NCBI RefSeq assembly: GCF_047511655.1
Contig: NC_133386.1
Coordinates: forward strand, 125,235,866-125,299,865
Length of the DNA: 64,000 nt
Direction of reading: 5' to 3'
Source of the DNA: Castor canadensis
Taxonomy: Eukaryota > Chordata > Mammalia > Rodentia > Castoridae
The notes under the pieces were generated by a model. The model was given only the letters and a program-made list of their open reading frames with translations. It was not told the DNA's origin and ran no database searches. Within the stretch, counting starts at the first letter, position 1. Each line of letters starts with the position of its first letter. Shown here piece after piece: positions 1 to 10,669 of this stretch. Both the position numbers and the translations under genes were made by a program.

Positions 1-204
1 GTTGTATAGTATGGTGTATTAATAATGAAAGGCTGAGTAATGAATGACTGGTGTTTTGGTAATGAATGGTAATGAATCAAGAATGTGGTCATTTGTTGAG
101 GTACTATTTTGTGAAAGGTGATTTCATACCCACCATCTTCCGACAACCTTGAGAAGTTGAGGTGATCTCCACTGTACAGATGATAAAAAGTTAAGACTTG
201 GAAG

Positions 205-395
205 TATTCCCTGTTATATCATTTAACTCTCACTAAAACCCTGAGGTGACTGTGACTGCTCCCACTTTTCAGATGAGGAATCTGAGCCTTAGGAAGATAA
301 AATGACTTTTCTCAGCAAACTCACTGAGCGATAGGCAGGGCCAGAATTGAAACCTGGCCTCATCTTACTTCAAATCAGCTTTGATGCTTAAAACT
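205..395 (-). repeat. MIR SINE fragment
   Basis: The plus strand reads as the reverse complement of a MIR core: a 'tttaactctcacta' stretch, then 'cagatgaggaatctgagcc', then 'gcagggccagaattgaaacc'. Old and diverged, consistent with a mammal-wide MIR. Boundaries are approximate. Confidence 0.7.
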
Positions 396-404
396 CCAAT
401 TGTC

Positions 405-520
405 TGGGGGAAGGTGAGGATAAAGGAGAATGATGGAGGGGGTAAATTCAATTATGATGTATTGTAAGAACATCTGTAAATGTCAGAATGTACCCCCAGT
501 ACAACAATAGTTAAAAAAAT
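405..520 (+). repeat. L1 3'UTR terminal fragment
   Basis: This stretch matches the ends of copies at about 33360-33480 and 43630-43772: 'aaaggagaatgatggag', then a 'ttgtaagaac' block, then 'tgtacccccagtacaacaat' before an A-rich end. In the copy at 51.4 kb the upstream part of the same sequence follows L1 ORF2, so this is the tail of a lineage-specific L1 3'UTR. Confidence 0.75.
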
Positions 521-525
521 CCAAC

Positions 526-1799
526 TTTCTAGAAGTGAAGACTTTTAAATTTTAATCTTTTCTATAATCCATTTATTTTGACTATGATTATATTAGAATT
601 TAGAATTCTAGCAGGAGATTAAGAGTTTTTTTTTTCAGACTAACGATGTCACATGTAGAGTTCTGTGCAATATGTCTCTGGGCATTTCTGACTAAATTCT
701 GCACTTTGGATATCTCTGACTGAACACAATGAAAGGTACACAATAATTGAGCTAATATGAATTAAAAAGTAAAAAAAAAGTCTGATTACATTGTGGAGTT
801 GAGTGGCTAGTGTATCTCTTAAATGAAACCTTTCTTCTTTGGCAAGGCATTGTGCTCTAGGTACTTAAAATTGTTTCCGTTACAAGTGGAAAAAATGAGG
901 TGTAAAGGAAAGAATTTTGCAAGAGATGGTTTGTACCTTAACTTATACTATAATAACTTATTTAGAAACCACTCTATCATGCACACAGTGTTTTTATATA
1001 TAGATCTCCTTTAATCCTTATGTACCTTGTGACACACAATGTCCAAGGTAATAGAGTCATCCTTTGTGTTTTAGAAAGGCAGGGGTGAATACTCATCGAG
1101 GCTATAGAATAGCCAACAGATAAGGACCTTCACAGGCCATTTAAAAAAAATATTCCAAGTCTGAGGTGGGCAACCTAAACTGTATTAAACATGAGTAAGC
1201 TAAGCACAGCATGGTTGGCTGCTGGTTTGTTCAAAGCCATGTACTTAGCAGAGCAAGGATTTCAACCCAAGTCACCTGGCCATTGAGTGGTGAGGCTCAG
1301 GCCAGCACCCAAGTCTTTTCTGAGTTACCTTCCATACTCTACCATATTGCTCATTTTCTTGATCCCAAGGTGAAAGTAGGTCTAGGTGAACTTCTAGGTG
1401 ATCTTTGAAATGAAACTTCAAAGTTGGAAGTTTGAAAAAGATAACCTAATGGCATGACAGGTAGAGGAGAGGTTCCAATTCATTTTTTTGCTTGATGTGC
1501 TGAGAGTGTTATACACATCTGGGGTTCTCTCTCAAGCAAGAGCTGGCTTAGGGAAACTGATTCCTTTTAAACTCGTTTTGTGCTGTCTTTGTACTAAATA
1601 AAAGATGGTCCAAGTGATGACTTCAATTTACTATATGCTAGTTGTTACTTTTAACAATCAATGGATAGAAGCAAGAGCATAGGACTTAAGGACCAGAGGT
1701 AGAGTTTGAAGCTACTCTAGCTTCTTACCCCCACGAGAAAATCGAGGCCTACAAAGAACACAAGTTTTGCCAGGAACTTGGGAATAGCTTTGTAATTAG
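526..1799. other. Intergenic, no gene seen
   Basis: AT-rich unique-looking DNA. Only short chance open frames (65 codons or fewer) occur, with no recognisable domain, splice structure or codon bias. Traces of old SINE sequence around 1190-1310 are too weak to name. Confidence 0.6.
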
Positions 1800-1980
1800 A
1801 TGGCTGGATGTGACTTTAGTCAACTCACTGAACTTCCCAGAGGTGCACCTTCCTCTTTTTTATTGAATGGTTATAGCCCATTAGTTCACAGGGCTGTTGG
1901 GTGAGGCTTAATTGAGATAATGTATGGGTAATGTCTGGCACAGGCAAGCATCCAGTAGCTGTGGCTATTACTGTTAACAG
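1800..1980 (+). repeat. MIR SINE fragment
   Basis: Sense-strand MIR features in order: 'ttagtcaactcactgaactt', 'cacagggctgttgggtgagg', 'gtctggcacaggcaagc' and a 'gctattactgtt' end. It lies just upstream of the FAM181B CpG island. Confidence 0.7.
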
Positions 1981-2295
1981 AGCTGGATCCGAAACCCACG
2001 CCTCTGTATCGCTGCCTTCTCTGCCTCAGGGACATCTCCCGCAGCATACAAGAGGTCGCTGGAATTTGAGGACAGGCCATCTTCTCCTTGATGGCTGAAG
2101 CTAGCCAAAAGAAATGCCCCGGGGCACAGGGAAAGGAAGGGGTTAAGGCTTGAGAAAGCCCAGAAAAGTAGACAAGCGACCCCCCCCATCCCCCCCGTCT
2201 CTCCGGGCCAAAGGAGCGCTAAGGAAGCCCCTCCCCTCTGCCACCGGGGCGGTCGCCTTGCGCTCCATCCCTCCGCCCCTCGCTTACAAGATCTA

Positions 2296-2532
2296 ATGAG
2301 CTCCCCCGGGAGGCTGAGCAGCGAGCCGGGCCCGGAGCTAGGAGGCAGCGCCGCGCCTGGGCGGGAGCCGGCCGGGGGCTCACGGGCCGCTGTGCTGACC
2401 GCCCCGGAGCCGCGCGATGGCGGTGCAAGCGGCCCTGCTCAGCACGCACCCCTTCGTACCCTTCGGTTTCGGGGGTTCCCCGGACGGGCTGGGGAGCGCC
2501 TTTGGAGGCTTGGACAAGGGCTGTTGTTTTGA
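2296..2532 (+). other. Possible upstream open reading frame overlapping FAM181B start
   Basis: An ATG at 2296 in weak context (C at -3, A at +4) opens a 78-codon frame that ends at 2532, overlapping the first 116 bases of the FAM181B coding region in a different frame. If transcription starts upstream of 2296 it could lower initiation at the main start. If the start site lies downstream it is irrelevant. The encoded peptide is low-complexity and has no recognisable domain. Confidence 0.25.
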
Positions 2533-3670
2533 GGACGATGAGACTGGGGCGCCGACAGGCGCGCTGCTGTCGGGAGCCGAGGGTGGGGACGTGCGCGAGG
2601 CCACCCGCGACCTACTCAGCTTCATCGACTCGGCGTCCAGCAACATCAAGCTGGCGCTGGATAAGCCCGGCAAGTCCAAACGGAAGGTGAACCACCGCAA
2701 ATACCTACAGAAGCAGATCAAGCGCTGCAGCGGCCTCATGGGCGCCGCGCCCCCGGGCCCGCCCTCACCCAGCGCGGCCGACACGCCCGCCAAGCGGCCT
2801 CCCGCCGCCCCCAGCTCTTCCACCGTCGCGGCCCCGGCCCACGGCAAGGCAGTCCCCCGGCGGGAGGCGTCGCAGGCCGCGGCGGCTGCCAGCCTGCAGA
2901 GCCGGAGCCTGGCAGCGCTTTTCGACTCGCTGCGCCACGTCCCCGGGGGCCCCGAGCCGGCGGGCGGGGCGGCGGCTTTGCCCGAGGCCGGGCTTAGTGG
3001 AGTGAGCGCAGGGGGCGCGGGCGGGGAATCAACAAGTCCCACGGGGGGCACGGCCGTCTCGAGCGCCAGGAAGGTCCCGTTGCGCGCCCGCAACCTGCCG
3101 CCGTCCTTCTTCACCGAGCCGTCCCGGGCGGGCAGCGGCGGGTGCGGGCCGTCGGGGCCCGGCGTGAGCTTGGGCGACCTGGAGAAAGGGGCGGAGGCCG
3201 TGGAGTTCTTCGAGTTGCTAGGGCCCGACTACGGCGCCGGCACCGAGGCCGGCGTCTTCCTCGCCGCCGAGCCTCTCGACGTGTTCCCCACCGGGGCTGC
3301 CGTTCTGCGGGGTCCCTTGGAGATGGAGCCCGGCCTCTTTGAATCGCAGCCGGCGATGGTGGGGAACCTACTGTATCCCGAGCCCTGGAGCAACAAGAAG
3401 TCGCCCCTAGCTGCCGCCCGTGGCGGCTTGACCTTGAACGAGCCCTTGCGCCCCCTGTACCCCGCCGCCGCAGACTCTCCTGGCGGGGAGGACGCGCCAG
3501 GCCACTTGGCCTCTTTTGCCCCCTTCTTTCCAGATTGCTCCCTGCCGCCGCCCCATCAGGTGCCCTACGACTACAGCGCGGGCTACAGCCGCACGGTTTA
3601 CTCCAGCCTTTGGAGACAGGACGGGGTTTGGGAAGGGGCGCCAGGGGAGGAGGGGGCGCATCGGGACTGA
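2417..3670 (+). CDS. FAM181B: FAM181B, TEAD-interacting nuclear protein candidate
   Basis: One uninterrupted 417-residue frame that I recognise as FAM181B; the human protein is about 426 residues and is also encoded in a single exon. The start ATG has G at -3 and G at +4 and begins MAVQAALLSTHPFVPFGFGG, as in the family. Residues about 60-105 form the conserved family block (LLSFIDSASSNIKLALDK followed by the basic KSKRKVNHRKYLQKQIKR). Residues 220-235, VPLRARNLPPSFFTEP, resemble the TEAD-binding omega-loop of YAP (an LR..LP.SFF pattern). FAM181A and FAM181B are reported TEAD interactors. Also visible are alanine/proline-rich linkers, an acidic block at 256-273 and a tyrosine-rich C-terminal block at about 382-399. 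The family has no known enzymatic activity; a nuclear transcription-linked role, mainly in neural tissue, is inferred from family knowledge. No frame damage is seen. Confidence 0.97.
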   Translation: MAVQAALLSTHPFVPFGFGGSPDGLGSAFGGLDKGCCFEDDETGAPTGALLSGAEGGDVREATRDLLSFIDSASSNIKLALDKPGKSKRKVNHRKYLQKQIKRCSGLMGAAPPGPPSPSAADTPAKRPPAAPSSSTVAAPAHGKAVPRREASQAAAAASLQSRSLAALFDSLRHVPGGPEPAGGAAALPEAGLSGVSAGGAGGESTSPTGGTAVSSARKVPLRARNLPPSFFTEPSRAGSGGCGPSGPGVSLGDLEKGAEAVEFFELLGPDYGAGTEAGVFLAAEPLDVFPTGAAVLRGPLEMEPGLFESQPAMVGNLLYPEPWSNKKSPLAAARGGLTLNEPLRPLYPAAADSPGGEDAPGHLASFAPFFPDCSLPPPHQVPYDYSAGYSRTVYSSLWRQDGVWEGAPGEEGAHRD

Positions 3671-3672
3671 CT

Positions 3673-3692
3673 GCGAGGTACCTTTACCTCGC
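3673..3692 (+). promoter_or_regulatory. Perfect hairpin just after FAM181B stop codon
   Basis: GCGAGGTA at 3673-3680 is followed by a four-base loop (CCTT) and the exact complement TACCTCGC at 3685-3692, two bases after the stop codon. An ATTAAA hexamer starts on the next base. A role in the 3'UTR is inference. Confidence 0.5.
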
Positions 3693-3698
3693 ATTAAA
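3693..3698 (+). terminator. Candidate proximal polyadenylation hexamer ATTAAA
   Basis: ATTAAA lies 22 bases after the FAM181B stop, directly behind the hairpin. Use of this site would give an extremely short 3'UTR. The downstream region lacks a strong GU-rich tract, so I favour the AATAAA at 3797. Confidence 0.3.
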
Positions 3699-3796
3699 AC
3701 TGCTGTGGCGAGCGCCCTCCTCCGGGTTTCCTAAATTTGGAGAACGATGGGAAAATGCACATGGAGATGAAACGGGATTAAAAAAACCATTCAATT

Positions 3797-3802
3797 AATA
3801 AA
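3797..3802 (+). terminator. Candidate FAM181B polyadenylation signal AATAAA
   Basis: A canonical AATAAA lies 127 bases after the stop, with a GU-rich stretch (gggtttgtt) and a long T tract 30-70 bases downstream. A further ATTAAA at 4072-4077, also followed by GU-rich sequence, could be a distal alternative. Which site is used needs transcript data. Confidence 0.5.
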
Positions 3803-3829
3803 AGAAACTTCAGAAAAAGAGGAAGAGTT

Positions 3830-6300
3830 AGGGTTTGTTATAATCACAGCCTCAAGTTTTTTTTTTCTTTTTTTAAGCCTTCGATTGATTTTTACTGGAC
3901 CAGACGAGTCAAAACCAAACTCAAACAAAAAAACCCCAAGATGGGGTTTTGGGAATAATGGGGTGGGTATGGCAGAAGGGGCAAGTGGTGGTAGCCACCT
4001 GTCCCGTCAATGTATTTAGTGTAATTTTTCCTTCTAAACAGTGCCTGGTCCTCCCCTTGAATTCATTATGAATTAAAGTCTATATTGAAAAGAACGGACC
4101 GGAGATATGTTATTGATTTGAGTGTTTTCTTAGAGGCTAGTTTTTCGTGTGGCCTCTCAGCCTTGCTCGGTGGGAGTGTAAGTGAATCCACTGCTGGCCT
4201 TCCGAGTGCTGGTCCTTCGGTGTGATTTTCTGGTCTGTTTTTCTGCTCCCTCCTCCATCTCTTCGCTCTTTTATGTCTGCATTGTTTACTTCGCTTTCGT
4301 TTTCTGGCCTTTCATTGCGCTTTCTGTATTTCTGTTTGCTGTTCTTACAAATGTTTGAGGTAGGAGGAAAAATTGGCAAACCTGGGGTCCCATTTCCTCC
4401 CTTTCTTTTTCCGTTGTACCATCCATTTTGGAAGGGGGAAAAGGAGGCAAGTGGCAACTTCTTTACATGTAACTTCTTAGGGGTGGAGATGACAATGTTC
4501 CTCTACTTTCCAGTTCCTCACAGCTTGCTGTGTAGCTTGTTGGGTAACTCAAAAGTGAAATATACAAAATGCCTTGAGTGCCTGATTGTTTACGCAGGTA
4601 TGTATATATATTTATACATAATATAAATACATAAATGGTTTCTATGCATGGAAGCGATTAGGATTGTGATTCCATTCTCTTTTTGGCCCATCTACTTGCC
4701 TCATGATTGCTTACAGACTGTGCAACTTTTCCATTTCTCCTCCAGTTCCTTCCCTGTAACCTTTGTCCCTTGGTCTCTGCCTCACTTTTTATACTGGTAT
4801 TCTTCCTCACCATGACAAGGAATGAGGAGGGTGTGAAGTTTCCAAGGGAATCTCTCTATTCCTTGAATAACAAATTTGGAGGATGAAATCTGAAGAGAAG
4901 AGTCTTACTGTTGTCTGAGAGCATATGGGAAATCAGAGAAATATTTCAACCATCCACTAAGGTGACAGAGAATACAGGGCACCATTGGGGTTATTGGGGG
5001 ACAGAGGAGGAAAGACTGCATAGGAAGTGAATAGATGGAGGGAAAAGCATAGGCTCCTCAGTACAGACCTACAGATGAAAATGCAAGAAGAGACCAACAT
5101 TCAGGAAATATAGGGGCAATGTCTACTGATAATGCTACACACAGGAGAGCTGCTTTTGTTCAAGGTGGTCAAGATAGGTCTTAAGAATATATAGATGTGA
5201 GAAAATAAAAAACCCAGTGTTGTTGCAATAGATTTTAAAGACCAGGTCAATGTTTGTAAAAATCAAAAGTTTTGTGATATTTTCAGAAAGAGATTTGTTG
5301 GGAAAACAAGTGTGAATCAAGCAATAGTAGACACAACTTTAAATGCTGTCACTAAATCACTTTCTTCTGTGCAAAAACCTTTTCTTAAGAAAGCACCACA
5401 GGAAAAAGTGACAAATCTTCATAATGATGAAAGAACTTTTGCAACTCCAGAAACCTGGAATCTTAATTTCCTTCAAAGTGGTGAAAAGAGCTTAACTCCA
5501 TTATGTTAATAGTATATTACTCAATAATCAATTTATCAAAAATTTCTTTATAATGAGTACAATCCAGGGTAGAATTTCACAGTAAGAAGACATTAATAGC
5601 TCTGGGACTATTTCTAAGTCTTTAGGGTCATGGTAATGTTTTCTTCTTACATTTTCTCTTCCTTCTTACCTAGTTTAGTGAGACAAGGTATTTCTTTCCC
5701 AGCACCTTGTTTGCTATGCCTTTCATTAAAAATAAAAATACCAACACTGTATGTTTCTTTGTGCAAGACAACAAGCTAAGCACCAACTCATTGAGCTTCT
5801 TACCAATCCCAGGAGCTAGGTTTTAAATAACTTTAAATAACTTATGGAAAGCAAGTAGTAGGTCCAGATCTGCATGTGTGCCAACACCAAGACCTCCTGC
5901 TGCTTGAGAGTTTCTGCTGTGATTTGTGTGTGTGTGTGTGTTTCTCAGTCCTCTGCACTATGCTGCTAGCTTCACTCAGCAAGCCTGACATTTTGGGCAC
6001 TATAATTCTTAACGTTGGGAGCTTTCCTGTGCATGGTAGAGTGTTTATCCAATATCCCTGGCCTTTTCTCATTAGATGCCAGTAGCACTCCTGTAGTTGT
6101 GACAATCAAAAATATCCCCATTGCCACATATCCTTTGAGAGACAAAAAAATTACTACCCATCCAGAACCATTACACTAGACAAATATATTTCCAGTACCT
6201 TTGGGGTATCTGACACTTTCACATGCATTATATCATTTGGTTTTTATAGAGGTCTGTGTTTAGGTGTTGTTATTTGTTATGGTAAAAAATATGAAACACT
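3830..6300. other. Unique sequence downstream of FAM181B
   Basis: No gene or clear repeat is seen apart from a short TG run at 5926-5941. The first part may include a longer FAM181B 3'UTR if the 4072 hexamer is used. The 134-codon frame at 4222-4626 is hydrophobic, T-rich and has no recognisable domain. Confidence 0.5.
5924..5942. repeat. Short TG microsatellite
   Basis: About eight TG units in a row, a simple sequence repeat. Confidence 0.9.
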
Positions 6301-6309
6301 GAGGGGAAA

Positions 6310-6440
6310 GACTAAATCTTTGAAATACTTTGCACCTCTGCTAATGCAGTTTTCCCATTGGCAAACTGGGTAACAATCCATCACAAAGGATTATTGTGAG
6401 GATTTGCATAGGGTGTACATAAATGCCTACCATCATGGAG
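6310..6440 (+). repeat. MIR SINE fragment
   Basis: Sense MIR core with 'cagttttcccattggcaaac', 'ggattattgtgaggatttgc' and 'tacataaatgcc'. Confidence 0.65.
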
Positions 6441-6444
6441 GGGC

Positions 6445-7495
6445 CAGTACTTGCCACTCAAAACTTAGCCTTATGTCAAGGTGCTAACCCACCTTGTCAT
6501 CCAGGATGCTAAGAATGTGTGTTGGACCCCTATGTAGCCCTCAAAGTTTCCTATCTCTGATTTTTCTCACCACATTGCCTTCCAGTCTGAAAATATTGAT
6601 TGATTATGACACCTACTGTAGCACAGTAAGTAGTAAGTAGTGCTCATTAGTAATAGCCCTGCTAGGGCTGAACATGTTGACTCTTCTCCTGTGCCATTTT
6701 CTACTTGCTAGTATTTTCATCTCATATTTAGCCACATCATTATTCACGAAGAATTGTTTGTAACTGCAATGATAGGTATTTTTCAAGATCAAAAATATGA
6801 CATGCTTTTAATTGCATGGCTAGAGAGGCTGGGGATCCTAGTCTGGTTGGTGATAGTAATTATACTTGTAAGGACACATAATCATTATTCCCTCATCAGC
6901 TGGGCATTCTTAGGTGCCTGGAATGTGTTTCAGTGTTGTCCTGCAACCTCTGAATGCTTCAAGCCTTTGCTCATCTCCATTCAAGCCTTCACTCTACTCC
7001 CTTCCCTGCCAGGTAGGTCCTGATTAGACAGAGGTAATCTGTTGCAATCCCCTCTTTCTCCTCACCCTTGAGTTTCTCTCCGTAGCTGGCAGGACCTTTT
7101 GCCCTCAGTGCTCAAGACACTGCCTCTCCTGGTCCATAAGGACGAGCTGTGCTCCATCTGCTGTCCACTTTCCTGTTTACAGCCCTATCCATTCTCACTT
7201 CTCCCTCACTCTGGAAACAAACCTTCAGCATGATTTTTAAAAATAACAAGAGTGAATAAAGAAGTGAAAAACTTTCTTGACTGGTATTACTCTATCTTCT
7301 CTTTAGAGTCAAGTCTCTCAAAAAAAGAATCTATACTTGTTGCCTCACCTGATATTTAACCCACACTCTTTTGAGTGCTAAGGTGACCAATCATTCCAAT
7401 TTGTGAAGACTGTCCCAGCTTCATCGCTGAAAGTTGCACATATCAAGAGACCCTTTAGCTCCCAGCAAACTCTACTTCTGTCCTACCACTTCTTA
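6445..7495. other. Intergenic, traces of old L2
   Basis: No gene is seen. Pyrimidine-rich text from about 6940 to 7240 resembles antisense L2 but is too diverged to bound. Confidence 0.4.
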
Positions 7496-7499
7496 TGAA

Positions 7500-8950
7500 C
7501 TTTTTTCACTGAAGCCCAGACAAAATGGGGCCTTCACACTTCAGTTTTCTTGACTTCTTTGCTTCATCTGAATCATTAGACTCCATTGTCCTAAAAGTCC
7601 TCCTTGCATTGTGGTATCTCACTTTCTTTTGGTTGACCTCCCTGGCTTTCTGGTCATATCTTCATCCTCTTCTTGCAGGAGCCCTTAATTGTTGATGTGC
7701 CCCAAGGTTCCTTTATTCTGCCCTTTGGTCTTCACACATACTACATTCTTTCCAGATAGTGGTGGCTTTTCCCAAGGCTTCAGCTATTCCTATTGCTGAT
7801 AACAGCCCCTCTTCCAACTCTATACCTGTAGCCTTAGCTTCTTCCCTCCACCCTAGATCCATTACCTACATATTCTCTTGACAGCGTGTCCCGGAGAGCT
7901 CTTAAATTCCCCAAACTTTATGTCCAAAATTGAGCACACACTCAAACTGACTAGCCATAGTCAATCTAACCCTGCTGTTTCTTGCAGCCTCTCCCATCCT
8001 GTCCAAATGATTACCATGGTCTATTCCATACTACCTACTAGGTCAGCATGTTTCAAATATTTTTATTCATGATATTCAGAAGATCTTCATTTGTCATCAT
8101 GTCTTAATATACCCATATTCACATTTATATAAATCCATATTTGTTCAAGCTTTTAATACTTAAGAATTGAAATATTATTAGATTATTATATATATTAATA
8201 CTGAATTCTGTATTTCAATAGATGAATTTTTAACAAAGCCCACATTCTTACTATGGAGCTATGTGATGCACTGGTATTTTCTTTACAGTTTCTTCATAAA
8301 AACCTAGCTATTGTCCAGTAGGTTGATTTCCTGCTCAGTAATGGTTTGGGCCTGAAGTTTGACAGACACTGTTCTAGGCAATTCTAATCCATCTTTGTCT
8401 TCTCCATGCCTCTGCCAGTTCCACTTCCTTAGTTTGAGCCATTGCTACCCTTCATCTAACCTACTCCATGATCTCCTAATGACCTTCCTCTCTCTGAACT
8501 CACAAGCTTGTAATCTGCCTTCTAGTCCTTTTACTTCCTGAGGCGACACTTCCCCAAAGCAACTTTGGTGACACTTCTTTGCTTAAAATCTTCAATGGCT
8601 CCTTGTCATTTCCAAGGGGAAATCTCAACATCTTTGCTTATAGATGTGGCTTCTGCCAGCAAGTCTCACCCACCATGCCCCTCAGAGTGCTTATGTTGAA
8701 GAAATTTAATAGTCATCGCAGTGCGTGGACACTCCATATCCTCTGTGAGTTTACTCCCACCTTCTCTGCTTGCTACATCCTACTAAGCCTGTCCTTAGTT
8801 TAAATGTCACCAACTTTTTTTAACTTCCTACTTCAACTAATCACATCTTCTCTTGAATCATCTATAATACTTCAAGACCTCAATCTCATCTTCTTATAGT
8901 AATTAGTCACACTTTATGATAGTCATTCCTTCACCTCCTTTATTGGGGTA
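7500..8950 (-). repeat. L2 LINE, antisense, fragmented
   Basis: A long pyrimidine-rich tract reads as reverse-complement L2. Recognisable blocks include 'tgcttaaaatcttcaatggc', 'ctccatgatctcctaatgac', 'aaatgtcaccaa' and 'tagtaattagtcacacttta'. There are at least two pieces with an AT-rich break near 8050-8330. No intact coding potential remains. Confidence 0.7.
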
Positions 8951-9159
8951 AAGAACTTGCCTCTAATTTCATATCATTTTCTAGAATCTGGCAATAGTAC
9001 TGCATAAAGAATGATTTCTAGATGAATTTTATAATTGAAAAGGGGAACTTCTTGCTCATTCTATCATTTGAGCTTCACCCCAAACTTGTCAAATGGCCAC
9101 ATAATTATATGCCACTATTTGTTGAGGACTTATTGTATAGGAAAATCCCCTTTTTCTTC

Positions 9160-9288
9160 TTTCCCTCTTTCTTTCTTTTTCTCTTTTTTTGAGACAGGAT
9201 CTTACTATGTAGCTCAGGCTGGTCTCAAACTCTTGCCTTAGCCTATCAAGTTCTGGGATTAAAGACATGTACCACCATGCCCAGCTAG
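9160..9288 (-). repeat. B1 SINE, antisense
   Basis: T-rich head, then 'gagacaggatcttactatgt', 'ctcaggctggtctcaaactc', 'gttctgggattaaagacatg' and 'accaccatgcccagct', which is a reverse-complement B1 with its poly-A seen as T. B1 is diagnostic of rodents. Confidence 0.9.
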
Positions 9289-9507
9289 AATGCCCTTTTT
9301 GTGGGAAATTTACTTGTGACAGGAGTCATGCATGTAGCAATAGCAACCACATGAAATAATTTTATAGAGCCTGAAGGCAGAAATATTTTTCTTGGAACAA
9401 CACATTTGGTGGCAGACAGAAAGATATTTATTGATTGCTTTAATCATTTGCTCTGCCTATAGATTGTGGCCAAGGACATTTCTATATGAGATCAAGAACA
9501 CCCAGAA

Positions 9508-10668
9508 GCCAGGAAAAGTGGTTATCCATCTGCAAGAAACTAAAATTAGATCCATGTCTATCACCCTGCACTAGTATCAACTCAAAATGGATCAAGGACC
9601 TTAATATCAGACCTGAAACTCTGAAGTTAGTACAGGAAGGAGCAGAAAACACTCTGGAACTAATAGGTATAGGCAAGGACTTCCTCAATAGAACCCCAGC
9701 AGCTCAGCAACTAAGAGAAAGAATGGACAAATGGGACTATATGAAATTAAAAAGCTTCTGCACAACTAAACTGAAGAGACCACACACAGTGTGGAAGAAA
9801 ATATTTGCCAGCTATACATCAGACAAAGGACTGATAACCAGAATATATAGGGAACTCAAAAAACTAAACTCTCCCCAAATCAATGAACCAGTAAAGAAAT
9901 GGGCAACTAAACTAAACAGAACTTTCTCAAAAGAAGAAATTTATGGCCAAAAAACACATGAAAAAATGCTGCCCATCTCTAGTCATAAAGGAAATGCAAA
10001 TCAAAACCACACTAAGATTCCACTTCACCCGTGTTAGAATAGCCATCATCCAAAACACCACCACCAACATCTGTTGGTGAGGATGTGAGAAAAAAGGAAC
10101 CTTCGTACACTGCTGGTGGGAATGCAAGCTGGTGCAATCACTCTGGAAAAAAATTTGGAGGATTCTTAAAAATCTAAACATAGATCTGCCATAAGATCCA
10201 GTAATCCAACTCCTGGGGATATACCCACAGGAATGCAACACAGGTTACTCCAGAAGCACCTACACACCCGTGTTTATTGCCATGCTAGTCACAATAGCCA
10301 AGTTATGGAAACAGCCAAGAAGCCCCACTACTGATGAATGGATTAAGAAAATGTGGTATTTATACACAATGGAATTTTACTCAGCCATGAAGAAGAATAA
10401 AATCTTATCATTTGCAGGTAAATGGATGGAACAGCAGACCATCATTCTGAGCAAGGTTAGCCAGGCTCAGAAGACCAAAAATCGTATGCTCTCCCTCATA
10501 TGCAGACTTTAGATCTAGGGCAAATGCAGCAATGTGGTTGGACTTGGATCACATGACAAGGGGAGAGCACATATGGGAGATATAGGAATAGGTAGAAAAC
10601 CCAAAACATGAAAGCATTTGACGTCCCCACTCCAGAGGAACTAATACAGAAACCTTAAAGCGACAGGT
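9508..10668 (+). mobile_element. 5'-truncated L1, ORF2 C-terminus and partial 3'UTR
   Basis: The frame at 9486-10037 and its continuation at 10270-10512 encode the L1 ORF2 C-terminal region: a KLKLDP..S.CTSINSKWIKDLN block, [20 protein letters not shown], and later [20 protein letters not shown]. The two blocks are in different frames and stops lie between them (about 10035-10200), so the copy is dead. The 3' part parallels the reverse complement of 17690-17830 and then diverges near 10668. The 5' end starts mid-ORF2, a normal L1 truncation. Confidence 0.9.
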
Positions 10669-10669
10669 A

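Larger units (their letters stand above)
2165..3725 (+). promoter_or_regulatory. CpG island covering FAM181B promoter and coding exon
   Basis: Base composition switches abruptly from AT-rich to GC-rich with dense CpG at about 2.17 kb and returns to AT-rich after about 3.72 kb. The upstream part holds GC-box-like runs such as 'cccctcccctctgcc' and 'gggcgggagccgg', and I see no convincing TATA box. This fits a CpG-island promoter for the FAM181B exon within it. The transcription start cannot be fixed from sequence alone. Confidence 0.8.

Noticed and set aside
2380-3114. 244-codon antisense frame opposite FAM181B
   Set aside because: It lies within a GC-rich coding exon where stop codons are rare on both strands; low-complexity protein with no domain. 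It is a shadow of the real gene.
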